Positions 34,575-51,186 of a stretch of 64,000 nt of DNA are shown one piece after another. Where the stretch lies: contig QVOM02000090.1 in NCBI GenBank assembly GCA_003586115.2, positions 13,824,427-13,888,426 on the forward strand, given 5' to 3'. The notes beneath the pieces are model-generated. The model saw nothing but the letters and a program-made list of their open reading frames with translations, did no database searches and was not told the DNA's origin. The number at the start of each line of letters is the position of its first letter. Position 1 is the first letter of the stretch. This DNA is from Salvator merianae (Eukaryota > Chordata > Lepidosauria > Squamata > Teiidae). The position numbers and the translations under genes are program-made.

Positions 34575-34735
34575 GATGACAGTACAGGCTGCGTCCATGC
34601 AGTTGTCTAGGCAGGTATAGATATGGTTTGCAAACCATCTTCTTTGGGGAAGATCCCGGGGTTCAAACCTGTGACCCTCTGCTTCCCAGGCAGTTGCTTT
34701 GCCACTGAATTACATCCACCCTCCTCCTTCTGGGA
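34575..34735 (-). mobile_element. tRNA-derived SINE (diverged)
   Basis: On the minus strand TCAGTGGCAAAGCAACTGCC, GGGTCACAGGTTTGAACCCC (box B) and GATGGTTTGCAAACCAT give a degenerate copy of the same SINE family. Confidence 0.65.
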
Positions 34736-36698
34736 TACAAGTATTCAGGGACTGTATCCCTCCTGGCACCTTCAGGGCCACCCTACTGAGAGTCGAAGGA
34801 TTAAATCTGCATCGACAGCTTCAAAGCAAATCACTGACGTTGTGTACAGGGCTGTCTTTAAAGCTCCTGTTGGCATTCCAAACATCAGCGAAAGCTTCAG
34901 CCGTAGCGCAAGCCCCCATGGGAACTGTGGTGCAAAGCTAATTTGAGGTAGCACACTGTGCCTGTGAGGAAGGGAAAGCGGGGAATGGGAGGGGGAGGCA
35001 ACCCTTCCATTATTCAAATATGCTAAGCTCCCAGCAAATTTAAGGAACTAATTCCAAAGGGCAGAGCAGCTAATTAAAATGGAACACAGTGCTGTGAGGT
35101 GCCATCAGCTCCCCAGCCCTCGAGAGGATCGGAGCACAAGATTCCTTGCCGAATGACTGCAGAGCCAAACTTCAGAGCAGAAGTTTCTTGCAGCAGGACT
35201 TTCTAAGCTCACCACCACAATCGTGCCTTGGCAAGGAGCAGCAGCCGAAAGGTGGCAGAAGATCTTCTGCGTAGCTCCGCCCCATAGGGGTGGCCAATGA
35301 AACGCGGGCTATAGGGTTGTAGCGTCCTGATTGATTCAGAGTTATCCTTTCTTTCAAACCCAGCGCTGGGCCATCCTGCCTCTCCATCCATCCTTTGCGA
35401 AGATACACACAGTCAGAGGAAAGAGCGGATAAATATAAAACTATGGGAACAAACTCCAAAGGAATGGCTGTCAAGACAAGCCCCAAATGGACGACCCCAC
35501 AGAGGGCTGGAGCTGCAATCTTGCGGCAGGTTCCAACAGACTGATCTGCTACAGCCTTTCCTGGGATGCTGTACACATGTTGCTCCTAAAAAGAGTTCAG
35601 AATTTAAAAACCAGAGCAGGACGATGAGACAGGATTGCTAGTGGGGTTCCCTGGCTGGATGACAGGCAGAGAGCTATCATTTAACCAAGAGCCAGCCTAA
35701 ACTTGTTGAACCCTGTTCTAGGCCACAGCCTATCTTTGCCTTCCCTTGTTAGAAGCTACCTGTAATCTTCAACCTTCCATCTCAGCTGCTCTCAGCTAGA
35801 GATATTTGAAGCCTTCTGCTTGAACTGCCTCCCTTTTACTTTCTCAAAAATGTATTTGTTTCCATAAATCTAGGAACGTGGTTCTTCTCTTTCCCAAAAC
35901 CCATTAGAGCTGAAAAAATGATGTTTTTGACCCTCGGCAGAAGCTTTCCACTAGCTGCTAAAGCATTTCATGTTGCTTGCAGAGGCTTCTGGACAGCTGC
36001 AGAAATGCTGTAACACAATTTTCTTCTTTGGTTTGCAAAGCTAAAACACATACACATACACATGTATGGCCAACTTATTAAGTGATATATATGGACCTCT
36101 GGATTATTTAAACTCTTTTGGGCAAAATGGTTGTTTTTCTCCTATAAAATGCAGACAGGGGTATCAACATGTTATGGAAGATAGTGTCTGAAAAACATTG
36201 GTATGTGTTTGAAAATTGTAATTAAATCCAAGTTCTATCCAGCTTCCCCATCGCCCTCTCTCTCTTGTCTCTTGTTTGAGGCCATGCGGAGTTCTGCTTC
36301 ACACTAAACATTTAAAGAAAGTAGCCAGGCTTTGCTGACTCTTACCTGCTATTTTTATGCGAATCCTGGTAACATTATGTGAGGGGGTGGTGGTTATAAT
36401 ACAACCCCTTGGTCAAGATCCAGACATTTCCCAGAGATATCTGAGCCTGAATGGAAGACAATAAATGGCCCTCATCACCTTTCTACTGTCAAAATGGCAC
36501 AGTGGCACGTGCCACTCTTGGTCGGGATATAAAGGGCTACTTTTACTGAGTCAAGCTCTGCTAGACAGAGTATCGTTATTTGAGAATTTATCTCCCCAGG
36601 GATTATTGGTGGTCAGTGGGATTTGCTGAAAGATATCTGTGTCCAGTAAACCTCCTGCTGACCTCTGCAAAATGGGTTCCAAAGGAGGGACTCAAAAG

Positions 36699-37038
36699 TA
36701 GAGATGTACATGAACTAAAATTGTGTGTTCGGTTCCTCATTGAATCAAACACCCATTTGTTCAGTTCAACGGCAAACTGGTTAATCTGACAGTTGTTTGC
36801 ATTTGATTTCAAAAACAAGAAATACCATTTTTCCATTGGAAAAAAGCTCTTTTCAAGAGCAAAAACACAGTGAACACAAACTGTTCCATTGAATGAATAG
36901 TTCACGTCTACTGGTTCGGTTTGACTGAATTTTTGGATATTCAAACAACTGCATATTCGGTTCACTGTGAACATTTGTGAACTAGCTGGTTCGCTGTGAA
37001 CATTCATGAACCAACCATAGCGCTTCAGGACATCTCTA
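36699..37038. mobile_element. Complete hAT-like MITE, 340 bp
   Basis: Termini TAGAGATGT at 36699-36707 and ACATCTCTA at 37030-37038 are exact inverted repeats, and TAGAG fits the hAT terminal rule. Flanks CTCAAAAG (36691-36698) and CTCAAGAG (37039-37046) form an 8-bp target-site duplication with one mismatch. The interior has repeated GGTTC/GTGAAC words and CCATTGGAAAAAAGCTCTTT. No transposase frame. Confidence 0.82.
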
Positions 37039-39174
37039 CTCAAGAGGCAATGGCAGAGATGTTATGACTCCAGAACAGGGTAACGGGATGAGCAGGTACT
37101 CAATATCTGAAGAAAAGAACAGGTGGATGGATTGAACTTGTGCAGCACACATCTTTTCCCAAATGCATGCTACTGCTTCAATAACCCATTATTGAGTAAC
37201 ATTACAATCTTTGCTGTAGAATTCCACTGGAACTGGAAATTCAATTCAACCAAGTTTGACTCCTATTATTTCAGCTTCAATTCATCATGTTTGAATGATA
37301 AATGCTAATCATTTAATATGGTCCATTAAATAATAATCATAATACTGAATTTCAAATGTTTATGAAACCTTTATTTCTGCGCTATTTCCTGCTATTTATT
37401 TCAAGCATTTCAGATTATTTGCATACCATGAATAAAAATGCTTGTATTCCTCCCCTTCTTTTAAGATAATTACCTTATCCATGCCAGATACTGTAATAAT
37501 ATTCCCATCCACCTGCTCCCTTTTTGGAAGCTCTGATTTTTAATAGTAGCAGTTGAATCATATCATGAAAATGTAACCATCATGATACTAACTGATTTTT
37601 ATTATTACAGCAATTACATCTACACATACTGTATTATGCATTTGATAAGCATTAGCTAATATTTGAACTCCAATAATTGTTATCTAATTATAAAAAGTAT
37701 GCTCATAGTAAAAATCACACTAATCCTTCTTTCCAAAATCACTAAGACAGTTTTGGGGAACACCAAACATATTGAAACAAGGTAGACAGTAGTTAGACAA
37801 TCCAAATTGCTCTTTGTTAATAAAAACTTAAAATTAAAAAAATAAATTGCACTTTCCCTATCAGCCCTATTTGCAGACAGGATGCGACTCATATTCCAGG
37901 TAGCTCAAATAACAACCATCCCATCAAGGAACCAGATGTTCCAGGCTGTGACCTAAAGCAGGTTTTCCTAAATTGTGCCATGCCAGTAGTTGCTAGGATA
38001 CAAATTATCCAGCCTCTAATTCTAGGCCTTGCTATATGGAAGTCAAGCTGCCTCCTGATGGAAGGAAATGGAGGACCTTGTTTCAATCACACAATCGTCT
38101 CTTGCTGTCCTTGCCAGACAGCAGGCCCTTACCTCTCTGGGCATTTGCTCCCATGAGATCATGGTGGGTACTTCCAGGTATTCTGATAATAGATGTGTGC
38201 AGACGTTGGCTGCCACACATGTATGGTGGCCATTTTCTATAAAATGGATCCCGGGAGCAAGGGTCCAGACAGGTAAGTCACATCACTATTTTGGGAAACC
38301 CCAGGCTGGGTGTTGATTTTCCCAGAATAGTGACACGCCAAGATTTCAACATATTTCGGAGCTATGTTGAGATTGCAATGGATATGTGTGCAATGCCAAT
38401 ATAGTGCTGGGATAATCCCTGTCTGAATGCAGCCTGAGGAGTGCCCATTGTAGTGGAGGGTAAGGCAGCTCAAAAGAAGCAGTACTGCAAGTCACAATAA
38501 GTGGAGCTAAGACCAGCGAGACATCACAAGGATGTCCTTTGCAAACCTCCATGAAGATTGACCCCACTGACAGATCTGCTAGAAGCCTTGTTACAGCTGC
38601 ATTCCAACTCCCAAGAGAGACAAACTAGTCAGAAAAAAAACCAGTGCAGGAGAACCCCGATACACACAGCCATCTATGCTGGCCGGTGTGCCAGCAATAG
38701 GAGGAGCACTGATTTGCAATGCACAAATGCTGCTATGCTTATTCTCCACTGTCTGCAAATATGCTTCTCGCTCCTTTTTTCTTTGCCCTGCAATACTTCC
38801 TTAGGCGTGTTTGGATGCCTACGATCAAGCTCTTTATTAAGTGTAATCATGCTCAATTTGTTCTACTAATTATATTCAGCTGGTTGGCAGCCAGATATCA
38901 GCAGCGGTGCAGATCATAACGCTGGAAGTCCTCTTTTCCCTTGCTGATTTCTTTGCAGCAGAATTGGGGGATTTCGAATCTTCCTCTTAGCTCCGATGGC
39001 ATAACAATAGCAATAGCAATGTGTTTTCGGTGCTGCGGGTGGTGGCAACAGAGAGCAGCCAAGATAAAGATGAACATTAAATGAAGAGGGTTGAGGAGCC
39101 CTGAGGACTGAATAGCTGAAACATCAACGGGGGTCGTATAGATAGGGGGCAAGTAAGAGAGAGAATGCGAGATG

Positions 39175-39570
39175 CATATAAAATTATGAATGATGTAGAT
39201 AGTGTGGATGAGGAAAGGCTTTTCTTCTTTTCCCTATGCAGTAGCACCAGTGCTTACTCTCATGAACCTGAACCCTGGAGCAATCAGGAAATATTTATTT
39301 ACCCAACAGAACATTAAACGAGTGTTGGCCAACAGCTTGAATGGCTTCAAAATGAACTTGGGTCAATTCACGGATGACAAAGCTACTAGGGATGGCTGGG
39401 TGACTGACTCCGAGAGAGGAGGCAGTATGGGTGGAAGACCTGGTGCTAAGAACGGCAAGTTGTGTCCATGCCCTGCTCATGGGCTTCCTTATGCGTCTCG
39501 TTGGCCTCTATGGGAAACGGCTGCTGAATTAGATGAATCAATGGCTTGATTCAGCAGGACAGTTTTTGTG
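39175..39570 (+). mobile_element. LINE 3'-end copy, CR1/L2-like
   Basis: Diverged member with AAATTATGAATGATGTAGAT, TGAACTTGGGTCAATTCACG, CGGCTGCTGAATTAGATGAA and a GGCTTGATTCAGCAGGAC end. Plus orientation. Confidence 0.55.
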
Positions 39571-40019
39571 TCATCATTCTGAGTTGCAGAAGACACTTTT
39601 AAAAAATGTTCTACCTCTTCTGGGGGCAATTTGAGTTCTTCTTGTTGTGTCCCTGGTGCCATTCTGACTGGCCACCAATTAATACACCATTCATTTGTAA
39701 ATTCTTGTGATGGAGTTCAGAAGTATTTGCAGGGAGTGCTTGCAACAGCAGTTTCCAGCTCTTTAAATAAGCAGCAGATCAGTCTTTTCCTATATGAGGT
39801 TGGCTTACATGTTGGTGTATAGCACCATCGTGTGGTCTCTTGTGGCTAAGTGGGATTATTTGAAAGGAAAATTATACTTTGCGTTGGGAACAACAAGCCT
39901 TGCAGCTGCTACTGGCCCAGAGATGACTAGTATTTGCACAGGTATGCCATGGGTGAGCTGCACCAGAGAAGCAAGGAAAACAGTTTAGGATCACAACGCA
40001 GCTGTCCCTTGTGTAATAG

Positions 40020-40315
40020 ACACAGGCAAAGTCTGGTCTGTGTTTTGACAATTTGACTAAACAGTCTATGTTCGTGGATATTCGCATATCTAGTACTCAA
40101 TCGAACTGAACAAGTCCCTTGCTCGCTACAAATGATTTGATTGCAGTTTATGTTCGCTGTTTTTGCCCTTGAAAAGGGCTTCAGTCAATGGAAAAAATGT
40201 ATTTTTTGTTTTCGAACACGGTCAAAATTGAACGTGAACCTTTTGTTCAGTTAAACGGTTCACTGTTGAACTGAAGAAACAGGTATTCAGTTCGATGGCG
40301 AACCAAACATGCGGA
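40020..40315. mobile_element. Diverged hAT-like repeat copy
   Basis: It shares CTGTTTTTGCCCTTGAAAAG, the CAATGGAAAAAATG word and TTCAGTTCGATGGCGAACC with the 36699-37038 family. Ends are not resolved. Confidence 0.55.
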
Positions 40316-41954
40316 TTTCCTTCCCAGAGGGGAGTCACCCCCTGGACAGCAGCAGATGAAGCAGCCAAGCTGGTGTTGCTCTTCCTCCAAGGCAGCTGGG
40401 GCAGAGCTAAACAGGTGCCGGCTCCTGCAGCCAAGGAGAGGATACCTCCAGTTGCCTGAACGGGCCCAGCAGCCCACTTGTATAGCAAACAGAACATTGC
40501 CGAAAAGCTAAGCAGGTGTTTTTGAAAAGCAGCTGCAGTACTGCTCAACTCAATGGCTGATCTGTCTGCTACCTGATAGAGGTGTGCAAAACACCATACT
40601 GAATTCTTCGCAGAGCATTCGTAATGCCCACAGCTTACATTCCCTAGGAACACCTAGCAGACTCCACCCAAGTGCAAACCACCTCATCTTGCTCTGGCCC
40701 TTTTGGGGAGTTCCATTTCCCTAAGCAATTATGTCATGGGTGGCATAAGGGCCTCCCCTGGCTCCTATCGGGTCTCTACATGGTACAAAATCATTTTGCC
40801 ATTGTTAATATTTTATCATTATCAAAACCACTACATAAAGCGTTTATAGTGGACTCTGGCACGGTTGTGGAACATGATATGGAACTAGAACAGGAAGCAA
40901 CCACCGACACCTCCATGACTAGAGTCCATTTCCAGAAACCATACAGATCTGAAAGCAGAGACATCTAAATGCCTACACAAGTTGATTATGAAACCATACA
41001 GTGGCCAAAAGTTTATTTTTGATGACTGATTAAAAAGCAGAAAAAGCATTTCCACCAACTACCAATTGGAATCAATTAGGGACTATTTTTAGGCCCACCT
41101 CAACCTGATTTGCGGAGGAGAGGTCTCTTCAAATGTTGCAGTCAATCTCAGTTCAAATATTCAGAAGTACAGAGAGATCAGAAATCTATGGGTAGGGGTG
41201 CAAATGGAAAAGGCACGCATTAACGATTATGGTAAATGGTTATGACAGTGGAGCAGTTTTCCATTTTTGCAGAAATTAATAAAATCAGTCAAATCCAGTC
41301 AGCATGGGATTCTAAATAGGTCTTACCTTCTGCAGGAGAAAATGTGAAGGTTCAATAGCAGGACTACATGGGGAAGCATCTAACGCACTTACACTTGGCT
41401 ATAATTTTTTAAAATCTGGCAAATTACTATATAGGGAAAACTTAACATATGCTCCCCGTGGAATAATGCACCCAGACACAAATGTACCATTTGGGAAAGA
41501 TTTTATTTCATATACAAGTAAAGAAGATGATGTACCAGAAGTGAGAGTTCTCCCAATTGATCAAGCTCTTCTGGAGAGACAAATATAGCAACACAGCAAA
41601 CAAAATACATAGTTAATCCCAGGAAAGACTAAAAAAAAATCACGCCCACACGAAGAAACACTTTGGGCATGTCACTAACAAATGTGTAAGTTTGGATTGT
41701 TCACGATTATTTTTCTGTCTGAATTTTCCTTCACTGAATCTTTGTTAAGTTATGGTAGTTTTAGACTGCAGCAAGGTTGAACCAAAAATAGCATACTGTA
41801 TGGTGACTCCATATATAACACTAGTTCAGTTTGTATGGATAACTGTGTAGTTCAAAATTGTTGTCCAGGTCATAGACAATGGAAAGCCAGCATTCGGGCA
41901 CCACTGAAACCCATTCTACCAGGGGAAGTAAAATCTAACTGTGTATCCATAGAG

Positions 41955-42090
41955 AGTAGGAAATGCGCTTGGTTTGATCAAGTTTCTGGATATGCGAATC
42001 AGCACGTTTGGTTCAATGCAAACATTCGCAAACAGAACCGTTTGAGTTTTTTAAACACAAACCAGACTTTGCACTTCTGTTGACACGACA
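41955..42090. mobile_element. hAT-like repeat fragment
   Basis: GGATATGCGAATCAGCACG, GGTTCAATGCAAACATTCGC and GCACTTCTGTTG resemble the same dispersed family; both ends are eroded. Confidence 0.45.
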
Positions 42091-42138
42091 CTCTGGTGAT
42101 GGTAAAGCATAAAATCAAGACGCATTCTTTGTAACTAC

Positions 42139-42408
42139 TTGCACTCTTTATACTCTGTAATCGAGCACACCGATGAGGTACCCGAGGGCACAACTGAAAC
42201 CCTTGAGGACCCGACAAAGTCTGAGCTTCCGTGCACCTCCCGGGTACAAGATGCAAGCAAACAGAATGGCATCCAGAGCACACCTTCAACGTTGGTGACC
42301 AATCTGCTTTGGCACAAGTCTAGTGTGAACTTTTTCCCCAGGGAGCTCTTGTCAAAGGAGACGAATTCATCAAAGGATGCACATAAGCACACAAACCGAC
42401 CAATGTAA
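42139..42408 (+). other. Unrecognised open frame, 89 codons
   Basis: A frame rich in Thr/Ser/Lys (for example EVPEGTTETLEDPTKSELP) with no family motif that I recognise. The opposite strand is also open over most of it, as in some old transposon or pseudogene remnants. No clear splice sites, start context or neighbours support a gene. Confidence 0.2.
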
Positions 42409-44346
42409 CCAAATATTTAACTTTAGTTACAAAAACATGTAACTAGATATGGACATCAAGCCACCTTTCAGCTTTCTTTCATTCTGACTTAACAGTTTAA
42501 GAAACGCTTAGCGCACTTGGACATTTGCCTGTGATGGCATGTTCTTCGTAGAGTACTTGCTGTTACAATACTAGGAGTGAGCTTTCTGGTGGTTTGAAAG
42601 ACTAGTGAAAACTACAGGACTCCCTTTTATTAATCACAAACAGCAACCATTATAATTAAAGGTGAAGCACAAATGTTGCCAGTGTTGATATCAAGAGCAC
42701 ATTGGATATGCTAAAGCTGTCCAAATTTCTACTCCAGACCCTGTAGAATCAACATGCTGTCATTCCTTGCCACTGTCCAGAATGACATGGGAACTGTCAC
42801 TCAGCAACATCTGGAAGGCCATTATTTGCCCAGCTCTGCTTTCAGATTTAAAACAGCTCCCCGGGAATAGATGAAGCCATTTCAGACATTGCCAACATCT
42901 GTAGCTACAAGGTGGGTTAAGTTATCCATCAATGCTTCTAAGTGTTTTTTTCCCTAAAATAACAGGCCATTATATATACCTAAGGTTGCTTTATTGTTAT
43001 GTACAGGTCTTTCCAGCTGTTTTATTATTTATATTTTTTATGCACACACGGTAAATGTTCCTTACTGAATAACTGACTTCAAAACCTATTCCCAGTTTAA
43101 TTCAGTACAGATTTATTTAGTCAATGGACCCACATACACAGGTCAACATAAAATTGAAACTACAAACGAAATTGTGTTCAAACAGACAGTCCCAATTTAG
43201 TATCTTTCATATGACCAACTTATAAGACGAGACATGATAAACTAATTTTTTTTCAGCTCTTGTTTCACACATCCTTGAAACAAAGCAGCAAAAAAGGTCA
43301 GAAAGGAAACAGAATTAGATCACTTCTGTGTGAAAATGAAATGCCTATTCAGCAAATAGAATGTAAATATTCATCCTTGAAAAACTCCTTAAACTCCAGT
43401 GTATCCTGTTGAAGGCATAATAGCTGTAACTTAAGGACCAATAATTTGCTATTTACTATTTTTAAAGCAAGCTTCAAAGAAATCAATTTTAGCCACCCTT
43501 CCTGGCACCAAGGTTGATACCACACAAGCCTATCAATAGGCTTATAGGACTGAAATCTGGCAGGGACAAAAATATATCCTTTTATTCAAAACTATGTATT
43601 AAAATCTTTAGGGCTGGTTAAAGCTTTATTAGTGAACTTTGGACCAAACTGAAAGCTAGGCTACACTCGAAAGAGCATTTTCATTAGGATTAGGAGACAT
43701 AACTTACACACACACTGAAAAAAGTTTTCCTTCTGGTCTCCATGTTGCAGCAGGGGAGCAAATTGTTACCTCTCTCCTTTCTTGCACACAAAGGCACTCT
43801 TGAACATACGTAGTTGTAAGCAACAGTAAAGTAACACACAACTCTGTGACGCCTTTGGTGTATCTAGTTTGGCCTCATTCTCTTACAATTAACAAAAAGA
43901 AAGGAAAAAGTAGTAGTTCAGGATAATGGACTAAAATGGGTTCAGATCCAACCAGCTGGCTTTCCAGTAACTTATTCCAGCTACCTAGGCTGTTTCACCA
44001 AGCTGGATTGATTTCCCAGTTCCTGACAAAGTTAGCATTTCCTCAGCTCCAGAAGAACATTTTAGGTCTGCAACTAAGAGTCTGGCATACATCTTTAAGG
44101 TGCTCTTCGGCCAGATTAACTTGAAAGAGGCCAAAAGGAAGAGCCCGGAGCTGTTCACGGAAGCCGCACATCCCAAGCTCAGCTTAACACAACCAGCTTT
44201 ACCAGAATGTAAACCTGGATGTGACTTTTAGAAGAGAATTTTGTTTTCCATCGTTTTCCCAAACACTGGAGGAGGCTTCAAAGATGTTAAAAAAACCAAA
44301 TGTAAAATTCACAAAGAGTCACTTGCTTGGATATTTGAAATACAAC

Positions 44347-44352
44347 TTTATT
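44347..44352 (-). terminator. RAN: Candidate RAN poly(A) signal
   Basis: AATAAA on the minus strand (CATAATAAAGTT context), about 335 nt after the RAN stop codon. Further AATAAA words downstream (near 43,625, 43,110 and 42,990) could serve longer 3' UTRs. Confidence 0.45.
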
Positions 44353-44685
44353 ATGATCTAAACGAAAAGGAATGGGAATGACAGTAACAAACAAGATTTA
44401 CCACTGAATACTGTGATGTAACTGCAGCAGTCAGATTCATAACTCAAATGGGAGTAAATTGCAGTCCAAAACAGCTAAATATGCAGGTCCAAAATGAAGG
44501 GTTTTTTTTTTTTTTTAACTGCCACATTCACTCCAAAGCCCATTCTCTCTTTCAGCATCCCAAAGATTAAAGCACATGTTCTGCTCAGCTAGAATAATAA
44601 AGTGGCAAACACGCTGCACCACTGACATCACAGGACAGTTGCCTATAAAACTAGACTTCTGACACTGGGCTGCTCCTTCTCTTCC

Positions 44686-48636
<3,951 letters not shown>

Positions 48637-48962
48637 GCTGCGTCTGCGGGAGAAAAGGGGGGCGAGAAATGAGGCGCCACGACGCCCGATGCCAGAAGGC
48701 CCTGCTCGCCGCCCTGCCCGCTCCGCCAAAAGGCGCGTGGCTCCCTCTGCATCCGGGTCGGGCGGGCCGAGAGGCAGGAAGGAAGCAAGGCAGGCAGGAA
48801 GAAAGGCGTCAATGGCGGATGGCGCTCCCCCCCCTCGACGCCACGGGGGGGGGGCGGGAGGATGGCTCAGCAGAATGAAAGGGGGCCGCGAAAGGAGTTT
48901 GCAGGCGGGAGATGGGGAAGCAGAGGCCCCTAGAAAACGCGCGGATAGCTGGGCGGTATTGA

Positions 48963-49373
48963 ATGGCTATGCACGGCACGCGGAGAAAAAGAAAGCGGCA
49001 TAAAGGGAGCGCAGCTCTTCCTTCGGCCCCATCCCTTTCGTCTCCCCCGCAACCCCCAAGATCCCCGGCGGGGGGAAACAAGACAAGGCGGCGGGACGGG
49101 GAGACAAACACTCGCGGTTCCCTCCCCTCCCCAGTCCAGCCCTCCAGCCCCCCCCCCCCCCCCCGCCCCCCCCCATGGCTATGCACGGCACGCGGAGAAA
49201 AAGAAAGCGGCATAAAGGGAGCGCAGCTCTTCCTTCGGCCCCATCCCTTTCGTCTCCCCCGCAACCCCCAAGATCCCCGGCGGGGGGAAACAAGACAAGG
49301 CGGCGGGACGGGGAGACAAACACTCGCGGTTCCCTCCCCTCCCCAGTCCAGCCCTCCAGCCCCCCCCCCCCGC
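48963..49373. repeat. 212-bp direct tandem duplication
   Basis: The block starting ATGGCTATGCACGGCACGCG at 48963 recurs at 49175. About 190 nt are identical as far as I can read, and both copies run into poly-C tracts. Lies in RAN intron 1. Confidence 0.92.
49147..49174 (+). repeat. Poly-C tract at duplication junction
   Basis: Nearly pure C, interrupted by one G at 49165, separating the two 212-bp copies. On the RAN strand it is poly-G, a likely quadruplex former and hard to sequence. Confidence 0.95.
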
Positions 49374-49760
49374 CCGGCGCTCTCGCGCCTCGGCCTGGCC
49401 ACGCGGGGGGGGGGGAAGGAGCAGGCGAGACCATAGAGCCACGCGCAGGCCAGACGGGCGCCGCGCCGCCGCCCGCGAGACGGAGGGACGAGCCCCGGCC
49501 CAACGGCTGCCCGCTCACCCGCCCGCCGCCCTCCGTCCCGCCGCGGCCTCCGAGGAAGGGCGGGCGCCGGGGGGCCAGGATGAAGGGAAGCAGGCCGGGG
49601 AGGGGGGAGGATGGAGGGGAGCAGTCGCGGCCGCCCCTCCTCCATCCCGTCCCCCTCCCCCATCAACCGCCGCCCGCGGTGGTCTCCGAGGGGCCTCCTC
49701 CATCTTTCTGCCCCTCGGCCTCGGCCCTCCTGCCTGATTTAATTCGACGCCCCATTTTAC

Positions 49761-49830
49761 CTCTCGTCTCGCTCGTTCGGCTCCTCCTTTCCGCCTCCTC
49801 TCCCTGGAAACGGCGCGGCGGCGGCGGGCG
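49761..49830 (-). other. RAN: Probable non-coding exon 1 of RAN
   Basis: On the minus strand GAGACGAGAG is followed by GTAAAATG, a fair donor in the CpG island, about 1.1 kb before the acceptor of the first coding exon. The 5' end is a guess: a YY1-type AAGATGGCGG word at 49831-49840 often marks start sites. No transcript evidence. Confidence 0.45.
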
Positions 49831-50142
49831 AAGATGGCGGGTGGCGGCAGCGCGGCGGCCGTTCAAATCGCCCGAAAACTGGCGAGGAGGGAGAAACGCG
49901 GGCGGCGGGCGGGCGGGCGGGCCGACGACGAGCAGGAGGAGGAGGAGGAGGAGGAGAGAGCGGGGAGGAGCAGGGCAGCAGGAAGAGGCGGTGGGCCGCG
50001 GTGGCGCGCACGCAGCCACGACGGCGGCGCGCACGCCTCGGGGATGCTGCGGCGGCGGGAGCGGGAGGCTGCGGCGCGGCGTGACGACAGAATGGGCTGC
50101 GCGCGGGCGGGGCGGGGCGGGCAACGGGAGCGAGGCGCGCGC

Positions 50143-50144
<2 letters not shown>

Positions 50145-50179
<35 letters not shown>
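50145..50179 (+). repeat. (CT)n microsatellite
   Basis: About 17 CT units upstream of RAN, inside the CpG island. Confidence 0.97.
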
Positions 50180-50182
<3 letters not shown>

Positions 50183-50362
50183 CGGCACGCGCGTGCCCTC
50201 GGAGGCTGGAGGGCGGAACGGCGCCCTGCGGCTCTGCTGCAGAAGGGGAGGAGGCGGCGGGAGCGCGCACGCGCCGCCGCAAAGCGCAACGCATACACGC
50301 GGGTTGTCGCCGGCCGCGCCGTTGGGCTGGGTGGGTGCGTGCTCGCGGGAGCTGCCGGAGGA

Positions 50363-50372
50363 GCGCATGCGC
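50363..50372. promoter_or_regulatory. NRF1-type element GCGCATGCGC
   Basis: Perfect palindromic core of the NRF1 consensus in the CpG island, about 530 nt upstream of the presumed RAN start and just before a (GGGAC)n run at 50381-50407. Confidence 0.5.
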
Positions 50373-51128
50373 GGCCCGGGGGACGGGACGGGACGGGACG
50401 GGACGGGTGGGGGGTCATTCTGGCGGGAAAAAACTCTTCCTCTTTTCCTTGTCCCTCCGCTTTCTGGCATAGTGGTCCTCTTCTCCGTCCTCTGGTCACG
50501 CAGCACATGTCCGTAGCCTGAGCCCTAGGTTTTGTCCTTTTGGCATTTGCCACCCTTCGCCAAAAATGCCCAGGGTAGTGGTCACCACAAAACCAATTAA
50601 TGAGTTACGCTGAGAAAACGGACAAACCAGCAGCCAGCTGGACCGAAAGGTATTTGGTTCCTGCGTGAGGCGGTTGAAAGAATGGCACCTCTGTTGCTAC
50701 ACGGCTCTTTTTCTGGGCCACCCTTTCCTCCTCTGGTGAGTTTACCAGGCAGACGGAATGATTCGTCTGACGATTTTCTTTCATCAGAAGCAGACTCAGA
50801 CATCGCACCCAAGGAGGCCGCACTGGCGCCTGGAGCCATGAGCATTAAGAATCAGACAGCCACTGCTATGTTAAAAGGGCAAGCAAAAATGTGCTGCTGG
50901 CGCTGCGATCTTATTTTTATAAACTGCTGCATTGTCCCTGTCCAAAGTGTCAAACTTCTAAGTCGCTCCAGACAATATCTATAAGAGCCGCTTTCTATGC
51001 AGAGTTACTTCAAACTCAAACTATTTTGCATGTACCTAATGGATGCTTTTGAAACCAATACAAAAAAGCTCTTGAGAGATTAAGGCACTATTCAGTGCAA
51101 AATTCGAGACCTGGAGTTTGGAGGACTG

Positions 51129-51186
51129 TGGGCCCAGCTACACCTAAGTTTTAATCCAACTCTGATCTACCTTCAGAGTGCGAGAA
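51129..51186 (+). mobile_element. Left end of the 27931-type MITE
   Basis: GTGGGCCCAGCTACACCTAA, then GTTTTAATCCA and CTTCAGAGTG, match the left half of the palindromic MITE at 27931-28055. The right half is not visible. Confidence 0.65.

Larger units (their letters stand above)
26368..43000. other. ADGRD1-RAN intergenic region
   Basis: No exon, tRNA or conserved coding block that I can support on either strand. It contains the SINE, 5S-like, LINE, hAT-like and hairpin elements listed separately. Longer open frames here (33252-33803 minus, 32200-32829 plus) show no family motif and partly overlap repeats. Part may be upstream control DNA of ADGRD1 or distal RAN 3' UTR. Confidence 0.55.
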
